A stretch of 57,136 nucleotides of DNA, taken from positions 1-57,136 of the forward strand of contig JAFQCK010000011.1 in the NCBI GenBank assembly GCA_017416465.1. Reading direction: 5' to 3'. This stretch comes from Lachnospiraceae bacterium (GTDB lineage: Bacteria > Bacillota > Clostridia > Lachnospirales > Lachnospiraceae). The translations under genes were made by a program, and so were the position numbers. Under the pieces are notes generated by a model. That model worked only from the letters and a program-made list of their open reading frames with translations. It was not told the origin of the DNA and did no database searches. Below, in pieces: positions 38,248 to 47,339 of the stretch (the stretch's first letter is position 1; every line of letters begins with the position of its first letter).

Positions 38248-38276
38248 TTGACATATTACAAAAGAAATGCTAAAAT
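38248..38276 (+). promoter_or_regulatory. Consensus promoter for the DUF3990/DUF3791 pair
   Basis: TTGACA, a 17-base spacer, TAAAAT with a TGC extended -10, 35 bases before the ATG. Confidence 0.75.
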
Positions 38277-38310
38277 GTTAAATGTAATATACAAAATGAG
38301 GAGGGAGTAA

Positions 38311-38880
38311 ATGAGGGTTTATCATGGTACAATTTTAACTAGTGCAATGGATATTTATAATAATGGTATTAATATAAAAAAGAGTAAAAGATATTTGGAT
38401 TTTGGTAAAGGTTTTTATACAACTTCGGATTATGAACTGGCGAAAAATATGGCTATAAAAGTATGTCTGCGAGAAAGTATAAGAAATCCACAAAAAAATA
38501 TGTTTCCGTCTGTTGTAACATTTGAGTTTAGAGAAGATTCATTGTTGAATGTTAAAAAATATGAGCAAAATAACATTGAATGGGCAAGATTTGTTTTGTT
38601 TAATCGTTTGGATAAAAGTTGTATATATGAATTAGGATTATCGGAATATTTTAATAATGAATATGATATAATTATCGGTGGTATATCGGATGGAAATATT
38701 GCACAAATTGCAGCCGATTTAAGATTTAGAAGATTGGATTTAAAGGATTACATATTTAAAGTACAAGATTTTTTGAAATATGATGGTACATCATACGGAA
38801 CGCAGATTGTATTTAAAAATGAAAAATCGTTATCTTGCATAGAATGTATTAAATATGATACGATATTGTATAGGAAATGA
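38311..38880 (+). CDS. DUF3990 protein, ADP-ribosyltransferase-like
   Basis: A 189-residue protein. RVYHGT (His5) starts the domain and LDFGKGFYTTSDYELAKNMA (Tyr36) follows; the pattern H ... G-x-G-F-Y-T-T and the helix after it is that of DUF3990, viewed as a divergent ADP-ribosyltransferase fold. The C-terminal part has YGTQIVFKNEKSL, a typical ending strand with candidate catalytic Gln/Glu. DUF3990 genes commonly stand before DUF3791 genes, and that is the case here. A toxin-like role is inferred. SD AGGAGGGAG. Confidence 0.8.
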   Translation: MRVYHGTILTSAMDIYNNGINIKKSKRYLDFGKGFYTTSDYELAKNMAIKVCLRESIRNPQKNMFPSVVTFEFREDSLLNVKKYEQNNIEWARFVLFNRLDKSCIYELGLSEYFNNEYDIIIGGISDGNIAQIAADLRFRRLDLKDYIFKVQDFLKYDGTSYGTQIVFKNEKSLSCIECIKYDTILYRK

Positions 38881-38892
38881 GGTGTATGGATA

Positions 38893-39111
38893 GTGGAAAA
38901 AAAAATAATAGAATATAAAAAAAGTATGGTATTTGTTTTTGGCAAAAAATATAATGTTTCAGAAATTGAAGCGAATAAAATGATTAAAGAGTATGATTTT
39001 GATAATATTTTATTTAAATGTAATTATGTAGTTCTACATGATGATCCTGAAATATGGGTTGATGAAATATTTGAGTGGGCAATTGATAATAAAGAATTGG
39101 TTGAATTATAG
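38893..39111 (+). CDS. DUF3791-like small protein
   Basis: A 72-residue acidic protein (VSEIEANKMIKEYDFDNILF, then LHDDPEIWVDEIFEW). This looks like DUF3791, the usual neighbour of DUF3990, and could serve as an antitoxin or accessory subunit. GTG 38893 is used, with GAGGTG about eight bases upstream. It starts 12 bases after DUF3990 ends and the two share one promoter and one terminator. Confidence 0.7.
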   Translation: MEKKIIEYKKSMVFVFGKKYNVSEIEANKMIKEYDFDNILFKCNYVVLHDDPEIWVDEIFEWAIDNKELVEL

Positions 39112-39119
39112 TAAAATAA

Positions 39120-39157
39120 AAAGATACTGTTTAAAAATGTTCAGTATCTTTCTATTT
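39120..39157 (+). terminator. Terminator after the DUF3990/DUF3791 pair
   Basis: A 10-bp perfect stem AAAGATACTG/CAGTATCTTT with a T-rich tail. Confidence 0.75.
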
Positions 39158-39194
39158 GTTATAATAAATAGTCCAATAGATCTTTGAAATTATA

Positions 39195-39242
39195 AAAAAG
39201 AAGCTATTACTCTTCGAAAATTATTCGTTAGAGTGATAGCTT
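39195..39242 (-). terminator. apbE terminator
   Basis: Minus strand: a 13-pair stem (39230-39242 with 39201-39213, one G-U) followed by a run of T. Confidence 0.8.
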
Positions 39243-39248
39243 TACTGA

Positions 39249-40265
39249 TTATTTTATTGAAACTACTCCATTATTAGCTTCTAATCCGCTTGTTAAATGT
39301 AATTCATAATCACAATCTATAAAAACCGCCTCAATTCCATCAAGAGATTCAATCAAATCAATTCCTTCTTCAAGTCCATATACAAAAGCAGTTGTACTTA
39401 AAATATCTCCATCAATTGAATTAGTTGAAATGATTGTAACACTTAGTAAATCATTATTTACAGGATATCCTGTATTAGTATCTAAGATATGATGATAAAG
39501 TATATCGTTTTTATAAAAATATCTTTCGTAGACACCGGATGTTACTATAGATTTATCTTTTGCTGAAACAATTGTTATAGTATTACCTTCTTTATCAAAA
39601 GGTTTTTGAATGCCAATGTTATAATTGGAATTATTTTCTTTAGAACCGATTAATAAAATATTCCCACCAAGGTTGATAATTCCTTTTTTTACCCCACGTG
39701 ATATAAGGTGTTCTTTTATCTTGTCAGCTATATAGCCTTTGGCTGAGCCACCTAAATCAAGACTGATATTAGGATTAGTTAATAAAACTTCATTTTTATC
39801 AATGGCTATTTGTTCATATCCTATATTTGAAACACTATTTTCTATATTATCTGCATCTGGAATTATGTTTTTTGAAAGTGTTCCAAAGTCCCAAAGTGAA
39901 CTTAAATTTCCAATAGTTATGTCAAATTTACCATTTGATAGTTCACAGTATTCAAGGGATTTGTTTAATAATTCTATAGTTTCATCAGATACCTTTGTAG
40001 ATAATCCTTTTTTTGAATTAGCATTTATCTTTGATATATCACTTTCAGGAATTGTATTGCTGAACAGTTTTTCGTATTTTTCACACAAAGCAAAACATTC
40101 ATCTAATACTTCTTCATTTGAACTGAAAAGAGTAATTGTTATTACTGTATCAAAATAAAAATCACTTTCGCTTATAGATGTTGATTTATTAGTACATCCC
40201 CAAAATGTTGTAAAGCAAGTAATGATTAATATAGAGATAATGGATTTTCTGAGAGATTTATTCAT
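39249..40265 (-). CDS. apbE: FAD:protein FMN transferase, lipoprotein
   Basis: ApbE attaches FMN from FAD to threonine of Rnf, Nqr and related flavoproteins. The 338-residue protein has a lipoprotein signal with the lipobox FWGC, then FYFDTVITITLFS, LDLGGSAKGYIADK (ApbE signature with the FAD-binding loop) and HHILDTNTGYPV, plus the metal-binding STNSIDGDILSTTAFV. All family motifs are present. It lies 3 kb from the rnf operon whose RnfD and RnfG carry acceptor threonines. SD GGAGA before the ATG. Confidence 0.95.
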   Translation of the reverse strand: MNKSLRKSIISILIITCFTTFWGCTNKSTSISESDFYFDTVITITLFSSNEEVLDECFALCEKYEKLFSNTIPESDISKINANSKKGLSTKVSDETIELLNKSLEYCELSNGKFDITIGNLSSLWDFGTLSKNIIPDADNIENSVSNIGYEQIAIDKNEVLLTNPNISLDLGGSAKGYIADKIKEHLISRGVKKGIINLGGNILLIGSKENNSNYNIGIQKPFDKEGNTITIVSAKDKSIVTSGVYERYFYKNDILYHHILDTNTGYPVNNDLLSVTIISTNSIDGDILSTTAFVYGLEEGIDLIESLDGIEAVFIDCDYELHLTSGLEANNGVVSIK

Positions 40266-40440
40266 TACATGTCTCCAATCTAAAGTATTTTATAAAACAC
40301 TAATATATTATACAATTAAACAAAAAAATATAATATTTGTAAATAATATATTGAAAATTAATAAATACAAGCATGATTTATTTCTTATAAAGGTTATGGT
40401 TTATCTGTCGTCTTATGTTATAATGAAGAGGCATTTTTAG

Positions 40441-40469
40441 TTGACCATATATTGTTAAAATGTTATAAT
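40441..40469 (+). promoter_or_regulatory. Promoter for the acyl-CoA ligase/ior operon
   Basis: TTGACC, a 17-base spacer, TATAAT with a TGT extended -10; start of transcription about 40476, 65 bases before the ATG. Confidence 0.75.
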
Positions 40470-40480
40470 GTACTTTAATT

Positions 40481-40498
40481 GCTAAAAGCGTTAATGCG
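40481..40498 (+). promoter_or_regulatory. Candidate operator (GCGTTAA half-site) after the +1
   Basis: GCTAAAAGCGTTAATGCG directly after the predicted start of transcription. GCGTTAA (40488-40494) is identical to a half of the palindrome at 47264. It also resembles a weak catabolite-response element. Confidence 0.4.
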
Positions 40499-40539
40499 TC
40501 AAATTGCATAAGAAAAAGTTTATTTGGAAGGATAATGAT

Positions 40540-42174
40540 ATGCCAATTACGGAATTTTTAGAGAAAAATGCCAGAGAATATCCTAATGATATATGTCTGG
40601 TAGAAATTAACCCTGAGATTAAAGAACACAGAAGGGTTACATGGAAGGAATATGAATTAATTGAGTCAAACTCTCAGACAAGCTATAGAAGAGAGATTAC
40701 TTGGGAAGTATTTAATGAAAAAGCAAATCGATTTGCTAATTTATTAATACAGCGTGGAATTAAAAAAGGCGATAAGGTTGCCATATTAATGATGAATGGT
40801 CTTGAATGGCTTCCAATTTATTTTGGAATTTTAAAGACAGGTGCTTTAGCAGTTCCCCTTAATTTCAGATACTCGTCAGATGAGATTGAGTATTGTGTAA
40901 ATTTAGCAGAGGCTGACATTTTAGTTTTTGGAAATTCTTTTATAGGTCGAGTTGAAGAAATTGCTGATTCAATCAGCAAGGGAAGATTGTTAATCTATGT
41001 TGGTGAAGGTTGCCCTAGCTTTGCAGAAGATTACAATTCACTTTCAGCTAACTGCTCCAGCAAGTCACCGGAGATAGAGATTACAGATGATGATGATGCA
41101 GCAATCTATTTTTCGTCAGGAACAACAGGTTTTCCGAAGGCGATTTTGCATAAACACAGAAGTCTTGTACATTCGTGTAAAGTAGAACAGAATCATCATG
41201 GACAGACTAAAGATGATGTATTTTTATGTATTCCACCTCTTTACCATACAGGTGCAAAGATGCATTGGTTTGGAAGTCTTTTATCCGGAAGTAAGGCAGT
41301 ATTACTTAAGGGTACAAAGCCTGAATTTATTCTTGATGCCGTATCAAAGGAAAAATGTACAATAGTATGGTTGCTTGTCCCTTGGGCACAAGAGATTTTA
41401 GAAGCTATTGAAAGTGGAAAAGTTAATTTAGATGATTATGAATTATCACAGTGGAGATTAATGCATATTGGTGCACAGCCTGTTCCTCAGAGCCTAATTA
41501 AGAAGTGGAAGAGTTTGTTCCCTAATCATGCATATGATACAAACTATGGTTTATCAGAATCTATTGGACCTGGATGTGTTCATCTTGGAGTTGAAAATAT
41601 ACATAAAGTTGGAGCAATTGGTAAACCGGGTTATGGATGGGAAGTTAAGATTGTAGACGAGAACAGACAGACTGTTAATAGAGGTGAAGTTGGAGAACTT
41701 GCTGTTAAAGGTCCTGGTGTGATGACATGCTATTATCGTGATGAAGATGCTACTAATGAAGTATTGGCTGATGGTTGGCTTTTCACAGGAGATATGGCAA
41801 TGGAAGATGAAGATGGATTTATCTTTCTTGTAGATAGAAAGAAAGATGTAATTATCAGTGGTGGAGAAAATCTCTATCCTGTTCAGATTGAAGATTTCAT
41901 TAGAACAAATGATAAGGTGCATGATGTTGCAGTAATAGGTCTTAAAGATAAACGTCTTGGAGAAATAGCAGCAGCTATTGTTGAATTAAAAGAAGGTGTC
42001 ACGATGACTAAGGAAGAGATGGATGAATATTGTCTTAAACTTCCAAGATATAAGAGACCAAAAGAAGTTATATTTGCTGATATCCCAAGAAATCCGACAG
42101 GAAAGATTGAGAAACCAAAACTTCGTGAGATGTATGGTGCAAATAAATTAATTGCTGACCAAAATATGGGTTAA
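40540..42174 (+). CDS. AMP-forming acyl-CoA ligase
   Basis: A class-I adenylate-forming ligase of 544 residues that activates a carboxylic acid to an acyl-CoA through an acyl-AMP. Motifs: YFSSGTTGFPKAILHKH (A3), NYGLSESIGPG (A5), FTGDMAMEDEDGFIFL (A7), DRKKDVIISGGENLYPVQIED (A8 hinge) split in the usual way, and NPTGKIEKP with the catalytic Lys. The substrate is unknown; being first of the ior-paaK cluster suggests aryl or branched-chain acid. ATG 40540 has GGAAGGA seven to eight bases upstream; the longer frame from TTG 40504 has none. Confidence 0.85.
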   Translation: MPITEFLEKNAREYPNDICLVEINPEIKEHRRVTWKEYELIESNSQTSYRREITWEVFNEKANRFANLLIQRGIKKGDKVAILMMNGLEWLPIYFGILKTGALAVPLNFRYSSDEIEYCVNLAEADILVFGNSFIGRVEEIADSISKGRLLIYVGEGCPSFAEDYNSLSANCSSKSPEIEITDDDDAAIYFSSGTTGFPKAILHKHRSLVHSCKVEQNHHGQTKDDVFLCIPPLYHTGAKMHWFGSLLSGSKAVLLKGTKPEFILDAVSKEKCTIVWLLVPWAQEILEAIESGKVNLDDYELSQWRLMHIGAQPVPQSLIKKWKSLFPNHAYDTNYGLSESIGPGCVHLGVENIHKVGAIGKPGYGWEVKIVDENRQTVNRGEVGELAVKGPGVMTCYYRDEDATNEVLADGWLFTGDMAMEDEDGFIFLVDRKKDVIISGGENLYPVQIEDFIRTNDKVHDVAVIGLKDKRLGEIAAAIVELKEGVTMTKEEMDEYCLKLPRYKRPKEVIFADIPRNPTGKIEKPKLREMYGANKLIADQNMG

Positions 42175-42206
42175 GATAAAAAAAATTTAGTATTTGAAAG
42201 GTTAAA

Positions 42207-43958
42207 ATGGAAAAAATAATGAGTGAAGTCAAAATAATGTTAGGTAACGAGGCGATTGCCAGAGGTGCGTATGAAGCAGGAGTTAAAGTATCTGCTGCAT
42301 ATCCCGGTACACCAAGTACTGAGATAAGTGAAAATATTGTAAACTATCCTGAAATTTATGCAGAGTGGTCACCAAATGAAAAGGTAGCTATGGAAGTAGC
42401 TATTGGTGCTTCAATTAGTGGTGTTCGTTCTATGGCATCTATGAAGCACGTAGGTGTAAATGTGGCATCAGACCCGCTTTATACAATTTCATATGCAGGA
42501 GTAAACGGTGGTCTTGTATTAGTTGCAGCTGATGACCCGGGTTTATATTCATCACAGAATGAGCAAGATACAAGATGTGTAGCAAGAGCAGCTATGGTTC
42601 CTGTTGTTGAACCTTCTGATTCACAGGAAGCAAAGGATTTTATGAAATATGCATTTGATATTTCAGAAAAATATGATACACCTGTTATTTTGAGAACTAC
42701 AACAAGATTATCTCATTCACAGGGACCTGTTACTTTAGAAGACAGATGTGAGCCGGAAGATATTGTTTATGAAAGAAATGTTGGTAAATTCGTAATGATG
42801 CCGGGAAATGCTAAACAGAGACATCTTTATGTTGAGCAGAGATTAAAAGATTTAGCAAATGACGGATATGATATGCCAATTAACAAAGTTGAGATAAATG
42901 ATACTAAGATTGGTTTTATTACTAGTGGTATTGCTTATCAGTATGTAAAGGAAGCTTGTCCTGAGGCGAGTGTGTTAAAGCTTGGTTTGGTTCATCCGCT
43001 TCCAAGAAAGCTTATTGAAGAATTTGCTTCAAAAGTTGATACATTATACATATTTGAAGAGCTTGAGCCTGTATTTGAAGAACAGATTAAGTCTTGGGGA
43101 ATTAAGTGTATAGGTAAAGAGATATTTACAGTTCAGGGCGAATATAGTGCAAATATGCTTAGAAAGGCAGTTTTAAAGGAAGATGTTGACCTTAAGAATC
43201 CGGTGCCTGTACCAGCAAGACCTCCAATTTTATGCCCTGGATGTCCACATAGAAGCGTATATTCTGTTTTAAATAAATTAAAAATTCATGCAGCAGGAGA
43301 TATCGGCTGTTATACATTAGGTGCTGTTGCTCCATTAAGTGTTGTTGATACAACAGTATGTATGGGTGCAAGTATTTCTACACTTCATGGTATGGAAAAG
43401 GCTAAAGGTAAGGATTATATCAAGAACTGGGTTGCTGTAATCGGTGATTCAACGTTTATGCATACAGGAATCAATTCTCTTATGAATATGGTTTACAATC
43501 AGGGTACAGGAACAGTTATGATTCTTGATAACTCTACAACAGGTATGACAGGTCATCAGGACCATGCAGCAACAGGAAAAACTCTTATGGGAGAAGTTGT
43601 TCCTGCAATCAATATCTATCATATGTGTAAAGCAATGGGAATTAAGAATGTAGTAGAAGTAAATGCATTTGACATTGTTGAACTTGAAAAAGTAATCAAA
43701 GAAGAAGTTGCTAAAGATGAAGTATCAGTTATTATTACAAAATCTCCTTGTGTATTGCTTAAAGGACAGAAATTTACTCATAAATGTAAACCAATTCCTG
43801 AAAAATGTAAGAAATGTGGAATGTGTTTAAGACCGGGATGTCCTGCACTTACTAAAAATGAAGATGGAACAATTTCAATTGATATGACAATGTGTAACGG
43901 ATGTGGTCTTTGTATGGGACTTTGTAAATTTGATGCAATTGAAAGAGTTGAAGCATAA
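42207..43958 (+). CDS. iorA: Indolepyruvate ferredoxin oxidoreductase alpha subunit
   Basis: With IorB it oxidatively decarboxylates aryl pyruvates to arylacetyl-CoA and reduces ferredoxin. The 583-residue protein has the core YPGTPSTEISENI, the TPP-binding ICGPGCPHRS-like loop (LCPGCPHRSVYSVL), GDIGCYTLG and GDSTFMHTGI, then two [4Fe-4S] sites at the C-terminus: CKKCGMCLRPGCP and CNGCGLCMGLCKF. Complete. iorB follows after 31 bases. AAAGG lies six bases before the ATG. Confidence 0.94.
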   Translation: MEKIMSEVKIMLGNEAIARGAYEAGVKVSAAYPGTPSTEISENIVNYPEIYAEWSPNEKVAMEVAIGASISGVRSMASMKHVGVNVASDPLYTISYAGVNGGLVLVAADDPGLYSSQNEQDTRCVARAAMVPVVEPSDSQEAKDFMKYAFDISEKYDTPVILRTTTRLSHSQGPVTLEDRCEPEDIVYERNVGKFVMMPGNAKQRHLYVEQRLKDLANDGYDMPINKVEINDTKIGFITSGIAYQYVKEACPEASVLKLGLVHPLPRKLIEEFASKVDTLYIFEELEPVFEEQIKSWGIKCIGKEIFTVQGEYSANMLRKAVLKEDVDLKNPVPVPARPPILCPGCPHRSVYSVLNKLKIHAAGDIGCYTLGAVAPLSVVDTTVCMGASISTLHGMEKAKGKDYIKNWVAVIGDSTFMHTGINSLMNMVYNQGTGTVMILDNSTTGMTGHQDHAATGKTLMGEVVPAINIYHMCKAMGIKNVVEVNAFDIVELEKVIKEEVAKDEVSVIITKSPCVLLKGQKFTHKCKPIPEKCKKCGMCLRPGCPALTKNEDGTISIDMTMCNGCGLCMGLCKFDAIERVEA

Positions 43959-43989
43959 AGTAATAATTTGAAAGGAATAGTAAACGATT

Positions 43990-44565
43990 ATGGCAAATAA
44001 TACTAAAAATATAATGATAGTTGGCGTTGGTGGACAGGGAACTCTTCTTACAAGCCGTATTCTTGGTGGAATTACTGTTGATGCAGGCTATGATGTGAAA
44101 TTATCAGAAGTTCATGGAATGGCACAGAGAGGTGGAAGTGTTGTTACATTTGTAAGATATGGAGAAAAGGTTGCAGAACCTATTGTTGAAGAAGGACAGG
44201 CAGATGTTTTAATAGCGTTTGAAAAACTTGAGGCATTGAGATATGCACATTTCTTAAAGAAAGACGGTGCAATTGTTGTTAATGACCATAGAATTGATCC
44301 GATTACAGTAGTTACAGGTGCAGCAAGCTATCCTGATAATATTATTGAGGACCTTGAAAAAGAATATAATGTATATAAAGTAAAGGCTATGGATGAAGCT
44401 ATTAATCTTGGTAATTCAAGAGTATTTAATATCATTGTTTTAGGTGTGGCTGCAAAACATATGGATTTCCCTAAAGAAGCTTGGCTTAAAACTATTGAGA
44501 AAACTGTACCTGAAAAAACAATTGAAATAAATAAAAAAGCATTTTTACTTGGATATGAAAGCTAA
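43990..44565 (+). CDS. iorB: Indolepyruvate ferredoxin oxidoreductase beta subunit
   Basis: The 191-residue gamma-type subunit of the 2-oxoacid oxidoreductase (IMIVGVGGQGTLLTSRILG, then SEVHGMAQRGGSVVTFVRYG). It supplies the interface and part of the CoA site to IorA. Size and motifs are normal. GAAAGGA precedes the ATG. Confidence 0.95.
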   Translation: MANNTKNIMIVGVGGQGTLLTSRILGGITVDAGYDVKLSEVHGMAQRGGSVVTFVRYGEKVAEPIVEEGQADVLIAFEKLEALRYAHFLKKDGAIVVNDHRIDPITVVTGAASYPDNIIEDLEKEYNVYKVKAMDEAINLGNSRVFNIIVLGVAAKHMDFPKEAWLKTIEKTVPEKTIEINKKAFLLGYES

Positions 44566-44658
44566 TATTTGCAAGTAATAAAATGTAATGAATGATATTA
44601 ACAGTGCTTGGTTAAAATTGAGCAGTTAAATATAAAATTTAAATCGGAGGTGTTTTAA

Positions 44659-45957
44659 GTGATTTGGAATGAAGCAAAGGAATGTATGAGCCGTGATGAA
44701 ATGAGGGCTTTACAGAGTAAAAGATTGGTAAAAACAGTTGACAGAGTGTATCATAATGTAGAATTTTACCGTAAAAAGATGCAGGCAGTAGGTATTGAGC
44801 CGGGTGATATTAAAGGAATTGAAGATTTACATAAACTTCCTTTTACAACTAAGAATGATTTAAGAGATACTTATCCTTTTGGGTTATTTGCAGTACCTAA
44901 TTCACAGATTGTTCGTATTCATGCATCAAGTGGTACAACAGGAAAAGCAACAGTTGTAGGATATACAAGAAGAGATATTGAGATTTGGTCTGAATGTGTT
45001 GCCAGAGCATTTGCACAGGCAGGACTTAATAGAGATGATGTTATTCAGGTAGCATATGGATATGGATTATTTACAGGTGGTCTTGGTGCACATTATGGTG
45101 CAGAACATCTTGGTGCAACAGTAGTACCTATGTCAACAGGAAATACTAAGAAATTAACAACAATGATGAAAGATTTTGGAGCAACAGCGATTGCATGTAC
45201 ACCGTCATATCTTTTACATATTGCAGAAACATTAGAAGCAGATGGAGATATTGATAAAATTAAGTTAAAAGCTGCTATTTGTGGTGCAGAGCCATGGACA
45301 GAACAGATGCGTTTACAGATTGAAGAAAAGCTTCATATCAATGCATTTGATATCTATGGATTATCTGAAGTTATGGGACCGGGTGTTGCATGTGACTGTC
45401 AGTATCATAAAGGTTTACATGTATACGAAGATCACTTCCTTCCTGAAATAATTGACCCTGAGACATTAGAGCCAATTGGAGAAAATGAAACGGGTGAACT
45501 TGTATTTACAACACTTACAAAAGAAGGTTTACCACTTCTTCGTTATAGAACAAAGGATTTAACAAGTATTAGCTATGATAAGTGTGAGTGTGGAAGAACA
45601 TTAGCACGAATCAGCAGATTTAAAGGACGTTCAGATGATATGCTTATTATCAGAGGTGTTAATGTATTCCCTTCACAGGTTGAAGCTGCACTTCTTGAAA
45701 TGGGTGAAACATCTCCACATTATATGATGATAGTTGACAGAGTTAATAACCTTGATACTTTAGAGGTTCAGGTTGAAGTAGATGAGAAGTTCTTCTCAGA
45801 TAAGATTAGTGAACTCGAGAATTTAACTAAGAAGATAGCACATGTTATTCAGCAGGCAATCGGTCTTGCAGTTAAAGTAAAACTTGTTGAACCAAAGAGT
45901 ATTGAAAGAAGTATGGGAAAAGCTGTCAGAGTAATAGATAAGAGAAAACTGTTATAA
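44659..45957 (+). CDS. paaK: Phenylacetate-CoA ligase
   Basis: A 432-residue PaaK-type ligase. Motifs: [19 protein letters not shown] (ATP loop), [42 protein letters not shown] and RSMGKAVRV (catalytic Lys). In fermenters of aromatic amino acids such ligases may run backwards in concert with Ior, making ATP from arylacetyl-CoA; that direction is inferred. The Cys-rich CDCQYHK and CECGR are the usual PaaK zinc-like region. GTG start after CGGAGGTG. Confidence 0.93.
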   Translation: MIWNEAKECMSRDEMRALQSKRLVKTVDRVYHNVEFYRKKMQAVGIEPGDIKGIEDLHKLPFTTKNDLRDTYPFGLFAVPNSQIVRIHASSGTTGKATVVGYTRRDIEIWSECVARAFAQAGLNRDDVIQVAYGYGLFTGGLGAHYGAEHLGATVVPMSTGNTKKLTTMMKDFGATAIACTPSYLLHIAETLEADGDIDKIKLKAAICGAEPWTEQMRLQIEEKLHINAFDIYGLSEVMGPGVACDCQYHKGLHVYEDHFLPEIIDPETLEPIGENETGELVFTTLTKEGLPLLRYRTKDLTSISYDKCECGRTLARISRFKGRSDDMLIIRGVNVFPSQVEAALLEMGETSPHYMMIVDRVNNLDTLEVQVEVDEKFFSDKISELENLTKKIAHVIQQAIGLAVKVKLVEPKSIERSMGKAVRVIDKRKLL

Positions 45958-45996
45958 TTATTATATAATTAATTAAATAGAAATGGAGGAATGGGT

Positions 45997-46422
45997 ATGT
46001 ATCTTAATCAGTTATCAGTTTTTATTGAAAACAGAGAAGGAAGACTTTCTGATGTATTAGAAGCATTAAAAGAGGGTAAAATAAATATAATTTCTTTATC
46101 TCTTGCAGATACAAGTGATTATGGCCTTTTAAGAATGATTGTTTCTGAGCCTAAGAAAGCAAAAGAAGTGTTAAGGGATAAAGGTTTTTCGGCAATGCTT
46201 ACTGAAGTTTTGGCAATTAAGCTTTCACATCAGGTAGGACAGCTTCAGGTATTACTTGAAGAAGTATGTAAAGCAGGTATAAATATTGAATATATGTATG
46301 CTTTGGAAACAGGTACTGATGATGCTTCAATTGTATTTAAAACTTCTGATTTGGAAAAAGCTGCTGCTATATTAGAAAACACAGGAGTAGAGTTAATAAA
46401 ATCTAAGGAGTTAGAAGGTTAA
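45997..46422 (+). CDS. Tandem ACT-domain protein
   Basis: A 141-residue protein made of two ACT domains (QLSVFIENREGRLSDVLEAL, then QVGQLQVLLEEVCKAGINIEY). ACT domains bind amino acids and act as regulators. Small proteins like this are commonly beside paaK/ior genes, where they may sense aromatic amino acids; that role is not shown here. ATG 45997 has GGAGG seven bases upstream; ATG 45991 is too close. The stop is four bases before the next start. Confidence 0.85.
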   Translation: MYLNQLSVFIENREGRLSDVLEALKEGKINIISLSLADTSDYGLLRMIVSEPKKAKEVLRDKGFSAMLTEVLAIKLSHQVGQLQVLLEEVCKAGINIEYMYALETGTDDASIVFKTSDLEKAAAILENTGVELIKSKELEG

Positions 46423-46425
46423 AAA

Positions 46426-47235
46426 ATGGTTGTTGATTTTCATACACATATTTTTCCGGATGCTATAGCAGGAAAGACAATTAATTCATTAGAGAAAAAA
46501 TCAGGAATTGAAGCTGCTACAGATGGAACGTTAAATGGACTTCTAGAATCTATGGATAAGGCACAGGTGGATTTGTCTGTAATTTTACCGGTAGTTACTA
46601 AACCATCACAGTTTGAAAGTATCAATCTGTTTGCAAAATCTGTTAATGAAAAGTACAAAGGAAAGTTATTATCTTTTGGTGGAATACATCCTGACAGTGA
46701 AAACTATAAGGAAGACATTAAAAAGATTAGTGAACTTGGACTTAAGGGGATTAAGATACATCCCGATTATCAGGGTGTAATGATTGATGATATCAGATAT
46801 AAGAGAATTATAGATTATGCAAATGAACTTGGTTTAATTATAGTTACTCATGCCGGAATAGATATAGGAATACCGGAACCGGTACACTCTCCGCCTGATA
46901 AGATGAGAAAAGTATTAGATGAAATTAAGCCGTCAAAAATGGTGCTTGCTCATTATGGTGGTTGGAAACAATGGGAAGAGGTATATGAGTATCTTGCGGG
47001 AGAAGATGTGTATTTTGATACTGCATTTACATTTGATTTTATTGAACAGGAATTGTTTTTGAAAATCTTAGATAAGCATAGTAAAGATAAAATTCTTTTT
47101 GCAACGGATTCTCCATGGAGTAGTGCAAAAAAGGATATTGAAAAAATAAAGGAATTACCTATTGAAGAACGGATAAAAGAAGATATCTTATATAATAATG
47201 CTATGACATTATTGAAAATAAACCCTTGCAATTAA
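46426..47235 (+). CDS. Amidohydrolase, COG2159 type
   Basis: A 269-residue metal-dependent TIM-barrel hydrolase or decarboxylase: VVDFHTHIFPD (HxH), GIKIHPDYQGV, IVTHAG, LAHYGG and FATDSPW (metal Asp). The family includes ACMSD-like decarboxylases and various amidohydrolases; the substrate here is unknown, but the setting suggests an aromatic or acyl derivative. Its last five codons lie in the 5' arm of a terminator hairpin and contain the -35 of the next gene. Confidence 0.8.
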   Translation: MVVDFHTHIFPDAIAGKTINSLEKKSGIEAATDGTLNGLLESMDKAQVDLSVILPVVTKPSQFESINLFAKSVNEKYKGKLLSFGGIHPDSENYKEDIKKISELGLKGIKIHPDYQGVMIDDIRYKRIIDYANELGLIIVTHAGIDIGIPEPVHSPPDKMRKVLDEIKPSKMVLAHYGGWKQWEEVYEYLAGEDVYFDTAFTFDFIEQELFLKILDKHSKDKILFATDSPWSSAKKDIEKIKELPIEERIKEDILYNNAMTLLKINPCN

Positions 47236-47247
47236 TGCAAGGGTTTT
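47221..47247 (+). terminator. Terminator overlapping the amidohydrolase stop
   Basis: AACCCTTGCA, loop ATTAA, TGCAAGGGTT, then T. The stop codon is in the loop. Confidence 0.75.
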
Positions 47248-47254
47248 GTATAAT
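47226..47254 (+). promoter_or_regulatory. Symporter promoter lying inside the terminator
   Basis: TTGCAA (in the 5' arm of the terminator), a 17-base spacer, TATAAT. Transcription would start about 47261, directly before the palindrome at 47264. Confidence 0.6.
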
Positions 47255-47263
47255 AGTAAATGC

Positions 47264-47277
47264 TTTAACGCGTTAAA
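47264..47277. promoter_or_regulatory. Operator palindrome TTTAACGCGTTAAA
   Basis: A perfect 14-bp palindrome with a central CG, the form bound by LacI-family repressors, placed over the expected start of transcription of the symporter gene. Confidence 0.6.
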
Positions 47278-47287
47278 ACATAATAAA

Positions 47288-47302
47288 CTTTAATCGTTAA
47301 AG
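47288..47302. promoter_or_regulatory. Second, imperfect operator-like site
   Basis: CTTTAATCGTTAAAG, nearly the 47264 palindrome with one base less in the centre; 24 bases further on, about two helical turns. Confidence 0.4.
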
Positions 47303-47339
47303 AGAATGTTTGTATTTTACTTAAGGAGGAAGCTTAATA

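Noticed and set aside
40481-40498. A catabolite-response element at the ligase promoter
   Set aside because: The match to the cre consensus is partial; the shared half-site with 47264 explains it better.
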